A stretch of 47,342 bases of DNA, from NCBI GenBank assembly GCA_938034615.1, contig CALHLW010000213.1, forward strand, positions 1 through 47,342, read 5' to 3'. The first letter of the stretch is position 1; every line of letters starts with the position of its first letter. The notes beneath the pieces are model-generated. The model had not been told where the DNA came from, did no database searches, and saw nothing but the letters and a program-made list of their open reading frames with translations. The translations under genes were made by a program, and so were the position numbers. The DNA is from an uncultured Neomegalonema sp. (lineage in GTDB: Bacteria; Pseudomonadota; Alphaproteobacteria; Rhodobacterales; Rhodobacteraceae). Shown here piece by piece: positions 7,252 through 15,774 of the stretch.

Positions 7252-8613
7252 TCAGGGGTTTCTTCGACCCCGGATAGCGTAGAGGCGTCCCTTGCAGGCC
7301 TCGTCCCCGGTCATGATGGCTGCATCGCCGGTTGCCTCGGCTCCGATGCCATACGCCTCTTCGATGGCAAAACGGACGGCGAACCAGTCGCGGATGGTGG
7401 TCGCCGGGATTGGCATGAACGGACCCTGATTTGGAATTTGTGCGCGGGACTCCTCGTCTTGCCAGAGTGTGCCGTAGAGCGACTCTCTATTGCGGACGCT
7501 CGCAATGACGGTCCCTTCGGGGGTCAGCACGCGCGCCACCTCGTCCAGTATCGCCTCGGGGTCTGGCATGTGCTCCAGCACTTGTGGCAGGACCATGCAG
7601 TCCACCGAGGCAGTCTGGTGAGGCAATGACGGTCCTCTCATCAGATCGAAACCGGGGAGCGGCGCGTCCGGCATTTCCTGTCGCATTCGCTCGCGGATGA
7701 AGGCGATGTTACCCTCAGACAATTCCGCCACGCGCAGATCGGCCTTCGGCAAGCGCTGTCGCAAGGCCACCGTCGAGGTGCCACCCCATGGCATGATCTC
7801 GACCACGGTGCCGCCCTGCCCTTTAGGGATGAGCGCGTGTTCGGCTTCCTGCGCTTCACCCTGTCGTCGGGAGACATAGACCTCCGCCAATGGCGATTTT
7901 GCCCAGACGGCATATCCACGAAAATCAGCGATCTGGTCCCATGTCCAGCGACGAGGATCCCATTCGGCGAAAGGATTCTCCTCATTGCGGATTGTGAAAT
8001 ACGGATAGGCATCCGCCAGTTTGGCCGGATAGATGCTGGACGCAGGGCGCGAGAAGGTTTCCCACGAAACGATCTCTTCGACCGGCCGGCGAGGAGCTTT
8101 CATGGCGGGCGCAGAAGGTTTTGCCCGTCCGATGGCGAGAGCGCCCTGAAGTTCGTAGGTCAGAGGCAGGTCAAGCATCTCGTGCAGTGCCGCGTGGTCG
8201 CCGATGCCCGCGTTCCAGATGCAGTCGTAGCCGCGCAGATGAGCGGAGAGCATCATGTGGTAGCAGGCCCCCGCGACCGACTGAACGATAGAGAAATTGC
8301 CATGCGTCCAACCCTTCTGGAACGTCAGGTAGACAAGGGCGGAACAGTCTTCGAAGTGATGATTGCCACCTGAAATCTCACGCGCGCGGCGTTTGCGTTC
8401 CGGATCGGTGACGACAATGAAGTGCCAGTTCTGATGATTACAGGAAGACGGGGCCTCGATCCCGTCCGCGATGATCTCGGCCAGCATCGCGCGCGGAATA
8501 TCGACCGCCGCGAAATCGCGACAGGAACGACGGGTGGCCAGCCGGTCAAGGATGCCACGGACCGCCTCGTCCATCGTGGCACTGCTTTTCGTCTGATCCG
8601 GCGCTGTCGACAT
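7252..8613 (-). CDS. nitroreductase - SAM methyltransferase fusion protein
   Basis: A 453-residue two-domain protein. Residues about 20-190 form a nitroreductase-family FMN domain: RRSCRDF for FMN phosphate, EAPSSCNHQNWHFIVV, a membrane-free helical core and ALAIGRA at the end. Residues about 262-400 form a class I SAM-dependent methyltransferase: VVEIMPWGGTS as a degenerate motif I, AELSE as the acidic loop, and VLPQVLEHMPDPEAILDEVARVL as the very typical motif 4/5 helix (given here in part). The two domains are in one frame without a break. The ATG at 8613 follows AGGAAA; an earlier TTG at 8640 would overlap the putative operator. Role unknown: it may reduce and then methylate a cluster intermediate or a quinone or flavin-like cofactor. 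It is divergent from dctP. Confidence 0.85.
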   Translation of the reverse strand: MSTAPDQTKSSATMDEAVRGILDRLATRRSCRDFAAVDIPRAMLAEIIADGIEAPSSCNHQNWHFIVVTDPERKRRAREISGGNHHFEDCSALVYLTFQKGWTHGNFSIVQSVAGACYHMMLSAHLRGYDCIWNAGIGDHAALHEMLDLPLTYELQGALAIGRAKPSAPAMKAPRRPVEEIVSWETFSRPASSIYPAKLADAYPYFTIRNEENPFAEWDPRRWTWDQIADFRGYAVWAKSPLAEVYVSRRQGEAQEAEHALIPKGQGGTVVEIMPWGGTSTVALRQRLPKADLRVAELSEGNIAFIRERMRQEMPDAPLPGFDLMRGPSLPHQTASVDCMVLPQVLEHMPDPEAILDEVARVLTPEGTVIASVRNRESLYGTLWQDEESRAQIPNQGPFMPIPATTIRDWFAVRFAIEEAYGIGAEATGDAAIMTGDEACKGRLYAIRGRRNP

Positions 8614-8632
8614 TTCGTTTCCTGCAATCTGC

Positions 8633-8669
8633 GTTGACAACGCTCAGGGGCACACTCAAGATTGTCAAC
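8633..8669. promoter_or_regulatory. paired GTTGNCAAC-type palindromes, putative operator
   Basis: GTTGACAAC (8633-8641) is a perfect 9-base palindrome, and ATTGTCAAC (8661-8669) is a near copy 28 bases away; together they also form an inverted repeat GTTGACAA...TTGTCAAC. They lie in the divergent gap between the nitroreductase fusion (start 8613) and dctP (start 8798). A related TTGAC...GTCAA pair lies at 16488-16514 in another divergent gap of the cluster. This is consistent with a dimeric repressor site, but no regulator is encoded nearby. Inference only. Confidence 0.35.
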
Positions 8670-8797
8670 AGTTCGAAGTCTATTTGCGGAAGCAAAGTCG
8701 TAGCCCTTTTGGAGCCGCTTGATCGCTTTCGTTGTTGCGCTCCTTTCTACCATGGGCCACGCTTGCAAGACTGCACGAAACTCTCAGGGAGACAGAT

Positions 8798-9829
8798 ATG
8801 TTCTCAAGGTTCAAGACCCTCGCCGGAGCCGCCGCTGTGGCAGCAATTACGGCAGCAACATTTGCCGCGACCGCCGCGCAAGCCGACGTAAAGCTGCGTT
8901 GGGGACACTACCTTGGCGATTCTGCATTCGTGCAAGCCGAGAAAGATTTCGCGAAGAACGTCACGGAACGGACGGACGGGCGCGTGACCGTCGAGATCAC
9001 CTTTGCGGGCGGTCTGGGCAAGGGCAATGAAGTCCTTACGCTCGCCGGACGCGGGGCCATCGATATGGCGTCTGTCGTGCCGGGTTATTATTCTGACCAG
9101 CTATTGTACTGGCGCGCTTACCAGATTCCATTCGTGTTCGAATCACCACGTCAGGCGATGGAAATCTCTGCCGCTGCTTACAAGGATATCCCTTATTTCG
9201 AGCAGGAACTGGACAAGTTCGGTGTGAAGTTCCTGTTTCACCAACCACTCGGCTCCTATTACCTGACCGGACCGGACGAGAACTGCGACACCGTCGAGGG
9301 CCTGCAAGGAAAGAAAATCCGCTCTTTCGGTGCTGATATTCCAAAGGCGCATGAAGCCGTCGGGGCCGTACCCGTCAGCGTCGGCGTGGGTGACGTGTAC
9401 GAGGCGCTGCAACGCGGTTCGCTAGATTACTCGTTCCTTAACCGGGGCAACGTGCTCTCGAACCGCCTCTACGAGCCGGGAAAGTATAGCTGTGGTCCGG
9501 TCATGTCGATCACGGGCCACCTGATCGTCATCAACAAACGGGTCTGGGACAAAATCTCCGAGGAAGATCAGGCGATCATGCTCGAAGAAGCCGAAATGGC
9601 AGGCAAAGCCTACATCGATAACATCGAGAAGGCCGAGGAAGCCGCTGGCGAGAAGATCGTGGAAGCCGGTGGCATCATCAAGCCTTTCCCCGAGGAAGAA
9701 CTCGCCAAGTGGAAGGAAGCGGCACCCGATCTGCTCCAGAACTGGGTCGATGACATGACGAAACGCGGCACCGGCGACGAAGCCACCGAGGTTTCCGATT
9801 ACTGGCGCAAGATTATCGACGCAGACTGA
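8798..9829 (+). CDS. dctP: TRAP transporter substrate-binding protein DctP
   Basis: A 343-residue periplasmic solute-binding protein of the DctP family. The N-terminus is a Sec signal (MFSRFKTLAG, Ala-rich core) cleaved after about ATAAQA, leaving a mature start DVKLRWGHYLG. The TRAP-type core includes ITFAGGLGKGNEVL, VPGYY, and a region (about 165-200) where LQGKKIRSFG provides the carboxylate-binding arginine found in this family. It delivers an organic acid to the DctQM permease encoded just downstream. A GGGAG site precedes the ATG; a longer upstream frame would bury the signal peptide. The ligand is probably a carboxylate connected with the surrounding degradation genes. Confidence 0.92.
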   Translation: MFSRFKTLAGAAAVAAITAATFAATAAQADVKLRWGHYLGDSAFVQAEKDFAKNVTERTDGRVTVEITFAGGLGKGNEVLTLAGRGAIDMASVVPGYYSDQLLYWRAYQIPFVFESPRQAMEISAAAYKDIPYFEQELDKFGVKFLFHQPLGSYYLTGPDENCDTVEGLQGKKIRSFGADIPKAHEAVGAVPVSVGVGDVYEALQRGSLDYSFLNRGNVLSNRLYEPGKYSCGPVMSITGHLIVINKRVWDKISEEDQAIMLEEAEMAGKAYIDNIEKAEEAAGEKIVEAGGIIKPFPEEELAKWKEAAPDLLQNWVDDMTKRGTGDEATEVSDYWRKIIDAD

Positions 9830-9848
9830 TCTCGATGTTCTGAAGACC

Positions 9849-9875
9849 ACAGCCCCGGATATATTCCGGGGCTGT
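9849..9875 (+). terminator. strong hairpin between dctP and dctQ
   Basis: ACAGCCCCGGA / TCCGGGGCTGT is a perfect 11-pair stem with a 5-base loop, with no real T-run after it. Its place between the binding-protein gene and the permease genes suggests partial termination or 3'-end protection, giving more DctP than DctQM, as is common in binding-protein-dependent transporters. Confidence 0.7.
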
Positions 9876-9909
9876 CGCTATTTCTATCAAGCCCCGGAGA
9901 CGCCTCACC

Positions 9910-10464
9910 GTGCAGCGCATCGCCTATCTAATCGAGCGTCTGGCGCTTGGCGTTCTGATGATCGGTGGTATCGGCATGATGATGTCGATGTTCCTCGGTG
10001 TCGCCGATATCGTTGGCACGCAGGTTCTTAAAATCCCCGTTCCCGGCCCACGCGAACTGACCGAAAGCACCATGGTGCTGATCGTCTTCGGCGCACTGGC
10101 CTATGCCCAGATTCGCCGCGCGCATATCAGGGTCGAGATCGCCTATCTTAAGGCAGGCCCCAAGATGCGTGCGGCGATGGACGTCGTCGCGGATATTGCG
10201 GCGATTATCTTCTTCAGTCTGCTACTATGGCAGGCATTTCTTGAAGCGCAGTATTCCTTGCAGATCGGTGAAGCCACGGTGGGATTGATCCGCTTTCCGC
10301 TCTGGCCCGCGCGCTTCACGCTGGCTGCCGGAACGGCGCTGATGATCCTTCGTCTGCTCGTCGATCTGATGATCGATCTGCAACGGGTCCGTACCGGAGA
10401 TCCGCTGCCGGAGTTCAACGACGGGAAGATAGCCGACATCGCCGGGAGCGCGCGTGATGCTTGA
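9910..10464 (+). CDS. dctQ: TRAP transporter small permease DctQ
   Basis: A 184-residue integral membrane protein with four hydrophobic helices (about residues 12-36, 46-66, 88-108 and 128-150), the layout of the small TRAP subunit. The segment between helices 1 and 2 carries VPGPRELTES, a conserved DctQ feature. It starts with GTG and follows the hairpin at 9849-9875. It overlaps the start of dctM by several bases, so translation is probably coupled. DctQ pairs with DctM in the inner membrane to form the sodium-driven transporter. Confidence 0.9.
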   Translation: MQRIAYLIERLALGVLMIGGIGMMMSMFLGVADIVGTQVLKIPVPGPRELTESTMVLIVFGALAYAQIRRAHIRVEIAYLKAGPKMRAAMDVVADIAAIIFFSLLLWQAFLEAQYSLQIGEATVGLIRFPLWPARFTLAAGTALMILRLLVDLMIDLQRVRTGDPLPEFNDGKIADIAGSARDA

Positions 10465-11767
10465 TGCCGGAACGGTCGGGATCATTGTGGCCGCCCTTCT
10501 AACCTTCATGCTGGTCATGGGCGTCCATATCGGTGTCGCGCTTGGCCTAAGCGGATTTCTCGGAATCCTGCTGGCGATCAATCCGCAGGCTGCGCTGGCA
10601 CAGCTGGCCACGGTGCCATTCTCGACCACCAATTCCTTCACTCTCGCGGTCATTCCGCTTTTCGTGTTGATGGGGGCACTCGCTTCGCAAGCTGGATTGA
10701 CGAGCGATCTCTATCGCGCGGCCTATGCGTGGCTCGGGCGTGTGTCGGGCGGGTTGGCGATGGCGACGACGCTGGCCTCGGCGGCATTTGGCGCGGCCTG
10801 TGGTTCGACCATCGTGAACGCCGCCGTGTTTACCCGCATGGCCATGCCGGAAATGACGCGCTTCGGCTATGATAAACGGCTGTCTGCGGGGTGTATCGCA
10901 GCATCGGGAACCCTCGCATCACTGATCCCACCGTCAATCCTGATGATCGTCTATGCGGTCATCACCGAGCAATCGGTGGCGCGCCTGCTGGTTGCCGGAT
11001 TGATACCGGGATTGATGTCGGCGGGCATCTACATGCTCGGCATCTATCTGATCGCAAAGCGGTATCCCCATCTGTGCCCTATCCCCGACGAAACCTTCAC
11101 CCTGCGCGAGAAAGTTGCCTCGCTGAAAGGGGTGTGGGGGATCGGGGTGTTGTTCATGATGGTCATCGGCGGCATCTATCTTGGGTTCTTCGTGCCGACC
11201 TATGCGGGGGCGGTCGGGGCTTTCGGCGCATTCCTGATCGTGGCGTTCAAGCGCAAGCTCGGCTGGAAGATGCTGGTCGATACGTTCAAGGATGCGGGGA
11301 TCACGACCTCGACCATTTTCCTGATCGTCATCGGGGGGATCATCTTTGCGCGGTTCCTGACCTATACCGGCCTCGTGCGCGATATCTCCGATTGGATGCT
11401 GGCGATGGAATTGGCTCCGCTGGTCTATCTGTTGGGGTTTGCGGCGCTTTATCTGGTGCTGGGGATGTTGATCGACCCCATCGCGATCATGGTGATGACC
11501 CTGCCACTGATGTTCCCGATCATGACGAGTGTGGGGTACGATCCGATCTGGCTGGGCGTCATCGCGATCAAGCTGGCGGAGATATCCCTGATAACGCCGC
11601 CCGTGGGGCTGAACGTCTATGTCGTGCGAAGTGCGTCTCCCGTACCGTTACGGCTGGAGCAGGTGTTCGCTGGGGTGACGCCGTTCCTGCTGATGGACCT
11701 GTTCACGCTGACGCTGTTGATCGCGTTTCCGGGGATCGTGCTCCTGCTGCCCAACATGATGGGATGA
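10454..11767 (+). CDS. dctM: TRAP transporter large permease DctM
   Basis: A 437-residue membrane protein with about twelve hydrophobic segments and the DctM signatures PLFVLMGALASQAG, FGAACGSTIVNAAVF, ASGTLASLIPPSILMIVYAV and the C-terminal repeat counterpart GMLIDPIAIMVMTLP. It carries the substrate and sodium path of the TRAP transporter. GTG at 10454 and ATG at 10457 are both possible starts; both overlap dctQ. The stop lies 4 bases from the end of the convergent MmgE/PrpD operon. As the only complete transporter in the window it is the likely importer for the catabolic cluster. Confidence 0.93.
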   Translation: MMLDAGTVGIIVAALLTFMLVMGVHIGVALGLSGFLGILLAINPQAALAQLATVPFSTTNSFTLAVIPLFVLMGALASQAGLTSDLYRAAYAWLGRVSGGLAMATTLASAAFGAACGSTIVNAAVFTRMAMPEMTRFGYDKRLSAGCIAASGTLASLIPPSILMIVYAVITEQSVARLLVAGLIPGLMSAGIYMLGIYLIAKRYPHLCPIPDETFTLREKVASLKGVWGIGVLFMMVIGGIYLGFFVPTYAGAVGAFGAFLIVAFKRKLGWKMLVDTFKDAGITTSTIFLIVIGGIIFARFLTYTGLVRDISDWMLAMELAPLVYLLGFAALYLVLGMLIDPIAIMVMTLPLMFPIMTSVGYDPIWLGVIAIKLAEISLITPPVGLNVYVVRSASPVPLRLEQVFAGVTPFLLMDLFTLTLLIAFPGIVLLLPNMMG

Positions 11768-11771
11768 GCGG

Positions 11772-13085
11772 TCAGAGACGTGACAGATCCGGGCCATCGG
11801 AGGCCAAGAAGGTCGCGATGAGAGCGTCGATTTGATCTTGTGGCACGCAGCGAGATGCGTTGTGACGGAATTTCTCGATCACCCGTGTCGCTTCCACCGG
11901 ACGATTCGGCGCACCGAGCACGGTGTCGATTTCGCTCTTGAGCCTCCGCCCATCCGTCGTCGTCACCTCGATCCTGGCCGGAAAGCGAGCAGGGAAACCC
12001 GATTCTTCCCATACAGAGGATTCGATGCGACGGGCAAGCGTGACGGCAGCCTCACGCGGGGATTCCTCGAAACTCGCCACATCAATGCGGCCATCGGCCA
12101 TCATCAGGGCGATGCAATAGGCAAGTCCCCATTTAGCGTCATACCCCGATGCTGGAGATTGTCGCCGCGACCATGGTTCCGCAATCAGGGGCGCTTGCTC
12201 GACGGGCACATGGACGATCGCTCCGGCGACCTGTTCGGCGGTGAGACCGTCGCCCATTAACCCCTCGACCGCCTCGAGAAAGGGGTGGATGTAATGGCAG
12301 CAGGGATAGAGTTTGAAGGCGGCATCGGGCAGGTGCCAGACGGTGCCGAGGTCATCGAGCAACAGGGCGGAGGGGTCGGCTCCGAATACGGCAAGCGGGC
12401 CGAAACGGCTTTCGAGGATGCCCGCCGGACCAGTCATTCCCGCCCGAGCCAGTGCCGCTGCCGTCAGGCCTGTGTGAGCGGCCCATCCGGGGTTCAGGGC
12501 TTTCACGCTGCTGCCATCTTCAAGAAATGCCAGCAAACCAGACGCCTGCGATCCGGCGATGCCGAGGGCGGAGACAATTTCGCGATGAGTCATGCCGTGC
12601 AGGCGAGCCGCTGCCAGTGTCGCGCCGAGTGCCCCGGCAACAGCCGTCACCTGCGCGCCGCGTGCCTGCATGGCTCCGGGGCTGGCAAGGCCGATACGGA
12701 TCATGGCTTCCCACGCGACGATATAGGCGTCGATCATTGCTGCACCATCCACCCCTGCTTGCTGCGCCGCTGCGAGGGAGGCCGGGAAAGCCACCGCGCT
12801 GCCATGGATGACCGAGCCGATATGGGTATCGTCGTATTCGAGGGAGTGGATCAGAGCGCCGTTGAGCATGGCGGCTTCTGCTGCGCTGGCGTTGCCGCCG
12901 GTCAGCAGGGTGGCGGGGCCATTCGTGTCGTTTGCGCCCATCCAGCCCTTTTGTTCATCACCTGCCGCCGCTGCGTAGCCGACACCGAGAGCGTCGAGGG
13001 CATGAAGGCGGGCGGCTGCGCGGACAGGCTCGGGGATGGGCTCCGAGCGAAGTGCGAACTCGGCGAGGCGCTCGGCCCCGGTCAT
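11772..13085 (-). CDS. MmgE/PrpD family protein (copy 2)
   Basis: A 437-residue MmgE/PrpD superfamily protein, last gene of a four-gene leftward operon. It has the N-terminal LHALDALGVGYAAAAG helix, the FKLYPCCHYIHPFLEAVEGL segment (about residue 268, the best match of the three copies to K.YPCC..IH), and an ALMMADGRID-type C-terminal half. The glycine-rich segment usually reading HP.G..GA.GA is here GAQVTAVAGALGA, lacking the His-Pro of the other copies, so the reaction may differ from them. The start codon overlaps the stop of the upstream flavoprotein gene by 4 bases (ATGA). Expected chemistry: dehydration, decarboxylation or epimerisation of a branched acid; substrate unknown. Confidence 0.88.
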   Translation of the reverse strand: MTGAERLAEFALRSEPIPEPVRAAARLHALDALGVGYAAAAGDEQKGWMGANDTNGPATLLTGGNASAAEAAMLNGALIHSLEYDDTHIGSVIHGSAVAFPASLAAAQQAGVDGAAMIDAYIVAWEAMIRIGLASPGAMQARGAQVTAVAGALGATLAAARLHGMTHREIVSALGIAGSQASGLLAFLEDGSSVKALNPGWAAHTGLTAAALARAGMTGPAGILESRFGPLAVFGADPSALLLDDLGTVWHLPDAAFKLYPCCHYIHPFLEAVEGLMGDGLTAEQVAGAIVHVPVEQAPLIAEPWSRRQSPASGYDAKWGLAYCIALMMADGRIDVASFEESPREAAVTLARRIESSVWEESGFPARFPARIEVTTTDGRRLKSEIDTVLGAPNRPVEATRVIEKFRHNASRCVPQDQIDALIATFLASDGPDLSRL

Positions 13086-14416
13086 GGGATGCGGATTTCG
13101 TCGATGGCCATCATCCCTGCGCGGCGACCGAGAACCAAGGCCGTGATCAAGCCATTGCCAGAGGCATAGCCCGCTGCCCCTGCTCTGCCGCTGATCCCGA
13201 CCGCAGCGCCGCCTCCGGCGAAGAGATTGGGGATCGTGCCGCCCTTTATTGAGCGCACCCGTGCATGGTCATCCACCATCAAACCGCCCTGCGTATGGAA
13301 CAATCCCGGTTTCACGCGCGTGATGGCGTAGGGAGGGGTCAGTGTCGCGCGCGCCTTGCGCCCGTGAGGGTCGTGTTCGGCGCTGGCATAGACTTCAAGT
13401 GTTTCCGCAAGCCCCGCGCCGTCGATATCTGCGACCTCCGCGAGAGTCTCCGGAGTATCGGCCCAGCGGATCGCGCCCATGGCGCTCATCTCGGCGTATT
13501 CTTCTTCCTGAAGGGCAATGTCGTGGATGCGGGTGTCGTAGACGGCCCACGCGAACTCTCCTTGCGCCATGACTTTTGGCGCGAAACCGGAATAACCGTC
13601 ATCTTCGGGACCGAAGCGGCGACCGTCCTGCCCTATAAGGATGCCGCCCTTTTCGATGGTCGTCCATGAGAGGAGTTGGCCCTGCGGATAGGCGACAGCG
13701 GCATAGCCCTGATAGGCGGCCATATTGCCGAGTGCCGCGCCGAGATCGCGACCCCATTCCACCGCTTCGCCCGTGCTGCCGGGGGCACCGAAATATTCGG
13801 CTTGCGCGATTTCGAGGCAAAATTCGGCGACGAGGGCGCGGTTGGCGGCAAAACCGTTCGTGGCGAGCAGGACTTTTCGGGCAGGGATCGGCTCGCCGTT
13901 CACGATGGCCCCGGCGACCGCGCCATCCTCGACGATCAAGCTTTCCGCAGCGTTTCCCATGGCCAGCGGGACGTCGCGTTCTGAGACGAAGCGCAGGAGA
14001 TCATCCACCAAATCCTGCCCCCGGCGGGAGCGTGGGGCGTGCAGGCGTTCGACGGAATGGCCGATATGGCGGTAGGCAGTGATGAGTTCCATGCGTGCGC
14101 CCAGATCGTCGATCAGCCATTCGCATAAGGAGCCACATTCGCGGGCGATGAGGGCGGTCAGGGCGTCGGCGTCGTGGGGACCGGCCACCGCGCTCAGGTC
14201 CGCGACCAGGCGCTCGGGGCTGTCTTCGATCCCGGCCTCGCGCTGGTATCGCGTACCTGCGCCGGGGATGGAGCCGGTTGAGAGGGCCGAGTTGCCGCCC
14301 GGTCGGTCGCGTTTCTCGATGATAGCAACCGTGCCGCCCGCGTCATGGGCGGCGATGGCCCCGGCCAGACCGCAGGCTCCCGCGCCGATGACAAGTAGAT
14401 CAAGCGGATCGCTCAT
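13082..14416 (-). CDS. fumarate-reductase-like FAD-dependent oxidoreductase (copy 1)
   Basis: A 444-residue flavoprotein related to fumarate/urocanate reductases, 3-ketosteroid dehydrogenases and tricarballylate dehydrogenase (TcuA). The FAD Rossmann motif is at the start (LLVIGAGACGLAGAIAA, then EKRDRPGGNSALSTG). The C-terminal cap return is FHTQGGLMVD, NLFAGGGAAVGISG and GYASGNGLITALVLG. The family reduces or introduces C=C bonds next to carboxylates or carbonyls. No signal peptide or heme domain is seen, so it should be cytosolic and use a soluble or membrane partner not encoded here. It overlaps both neighbours by 4 bases in the operon 16460-11772. A paralogue lies at 25872-27263. Confidence 0.88.
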   Translation of the reverse strand: MSDPLDLLVIGAGACGLAGAIAAHDAGGTVAIIEKRDRPGGNSALSTGSIPGAGTRYQREAGIEDSPERLVADLSAVAGPHDADALTALIARECGSLCEWLIDDLGARMELITAYRHIGHSVERLHAPRSRRGQDLVDDLLRFVSERDVPLAMGNAAESLIVEDGAVAGAIVNGEPIPARKVLLATNGFAANRALVAEFCLEIAQAEYFGAPGSTGEAVEWGRDLGAALGNMAAYQGYAAVAYPQGQLLSWTTIEKGGILIGQDGRRFGPEDDGYSGFAPKVMAQGEFAWAVYDTRIHDIALQEEEYAEMSAMGAIRWADTPETLAEVADIDGAGLAETLEVYASAEHDPHGRKARATLTPPYAITRVKPGLFHTQGGLMVDDHARVRSIKGGTIPNLFAGGGAAVGISGRAGAAGYASGNGLITALVLGRRAGMMAIDEIRIP

Positions 14417-15774
14417 GGGTCAGTCATCGTGACCGCGAGCGCAGCCCAGCTTTCGGAGAGCGTGGCCGCGTCAAGGTCCATCAACCGCTCCAGCACGGGG
14501 GCCATGGCAGGGTATGGCGCGCCGACGATGCCCCGTATCTTGGCGCGGATTTCCTCGGGCGTGAAGGGCAGATCAGGGCCACCACGCGAGCTCATGACTT
14601 CCTCAGTCAAGGTCCGCCCGTCTTGAAGCGCCCATGTCACGCGGGTCGGGCGGTCGTTGGGCCATTCAGGGATTGGTTCATAGGGTGCCATCGTCACTTT
14701 GTGGCGCAGGGCGGCAACGCGCGGATCGGTAAGCGATGCGGCGGAGAATGCCTCGAAACCGCCACCGCCATGTACCGCTGCCGTCGCCGCGATATGCTGG
14801 ATTGAAAATTTGCCTGCGATGGTCGTATCCGGGTCAGGATTGTCCATCAGGCGGGCTTTGATATGGGTATCGAGATGGATGCTCTCGATCTCACCTGCAT
14901 CGGCCTGTTCGCAAAGACGGATCGTCGCCTCGATACCGGCATGGCCGTATTGGCAGCAGGCGAAGACCTTATGGTAGCCATCGGAGATGGCCCATGTTTC
15001 GCCGAGGCCATCGCTCAGTTCTCCTGCCTGCGGTTCGGCGACGAAGGCATCTGCATAGACGTCGTGAAGGGCGGTTGGCAAGCCGACGATGCCGAGGCTG
15101 GCCCAATCCGTTGCGCGAAGCGCCGTCTGCGCGGCGATCCCCGGCCATACATTGCGGCACAGCGATCCTTTGATCGGATGGGTATATGGTCCCGGCAGCA
15201 CCATGGTCGCGGCGCTTGAAATCGCGCCGACGGCTTCGGCCACCGGCAAGCGACGCAGGGCCGAGAGCGCTGCTGCACCGCCTACGGCGGCAAGACTGCC
15301 ATGGGGGTGCAGCACGAGGTTCGGAAACGTGAAAGTCCGCGCGACCCGTGCCGCCGTTTCGTAACCGATAACCAGTGCGCGCAGCACGTCTTGCGCGGAA
15401 TGGTTTTCCGCTTCCCCTTCGGCGAAGAGCGCGGGCAGGCAATAGATGCCTGCGTGACAGATCACGCGGCGATAGCCTTCATCGAGTTCAGCCCAGTCAG
15501 ACGCGCAGCCGTTGGCCAGCGCCGCCGAATAGCGGTCAAGCCGCATCCCGCGCCCGTTGAAGACGATGGCCTCGGCCGCACCTGCACTACGGGCCACACC
15601 GTCCTGTAGAGCAGACAGTTCCGGCTCATCCCGTGCCGCGACCATCGCGCCGAGATCATCGGAAAGAACGAGGGCCGCGCGCCGTTGGACGGTTTCGGGC
15701 AGGTCTGCCCATTCGGTTCGTGTCGTGAAGGTGACGAGGCGCTCCAGCCCTGCTGCGATATCGGCTGCGCTCAT
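14413..15774 (-). CDS. MmgE/PrpD family protein (copy 3)
   Basis: A 453-residue MmgE/PrpD superfamily protein, second gene in the leftward operon. Landmarks: LSDDLGAMVAA near the N-terminus, NLVLHPHGSLAAVGGAAAL (about residue 156) and HKVFACCQYGHAGIEATIRL (about residue 269). It is closer in motif style to copy 1 at 3533-4861 (shared HPHG and an NVWPG or NVFAG segment) than to copy 2, so the two may act on related acids. Start and stop overlap its neighbours by 4 bases, a sign of tight coupling to the cysteine hydrolase and flavoprotein. Exact reaction unknown. Confidence 0.88.
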   Translation of the reverse strand: MSAADIAAGLERLVTFTTRTEWADLPETVQRRAALVLSDDLGAMVAARDEPELSALQDGVARSAGAAEAIVFNGRGMRLDRYSAALANGCASDWAELDEGYRRVICHAGIYCLPALFAEGEAENHSAQDVLRALVIGYETAARVARTFTFPNLVLHPHGSLAAVGGAAALSALRRLPVAEAVGAISSAATMVLPGPYTHPIKGSLCRNVWPGIAAQTALRATDWASLGIVGLPTALHDVYADAFVAEPQAGELSDGLGETWAISDGYHKVFACCQYGHAGIEATIRLCEQADAGEIESIHLDTHIKARLMDNPDPDTTIAGKFSIQHIAATAAVHGGGGFEAFSAASLTDPRVAALRHKVTMAPYEPIPEWPNDRPTRVTWALQDGRTLTEEVMSSRGGPDLPFTPEEIRAKIRGIVGAPYPAMAPVLERLMDLDAATLSESWAALAVTMTDP

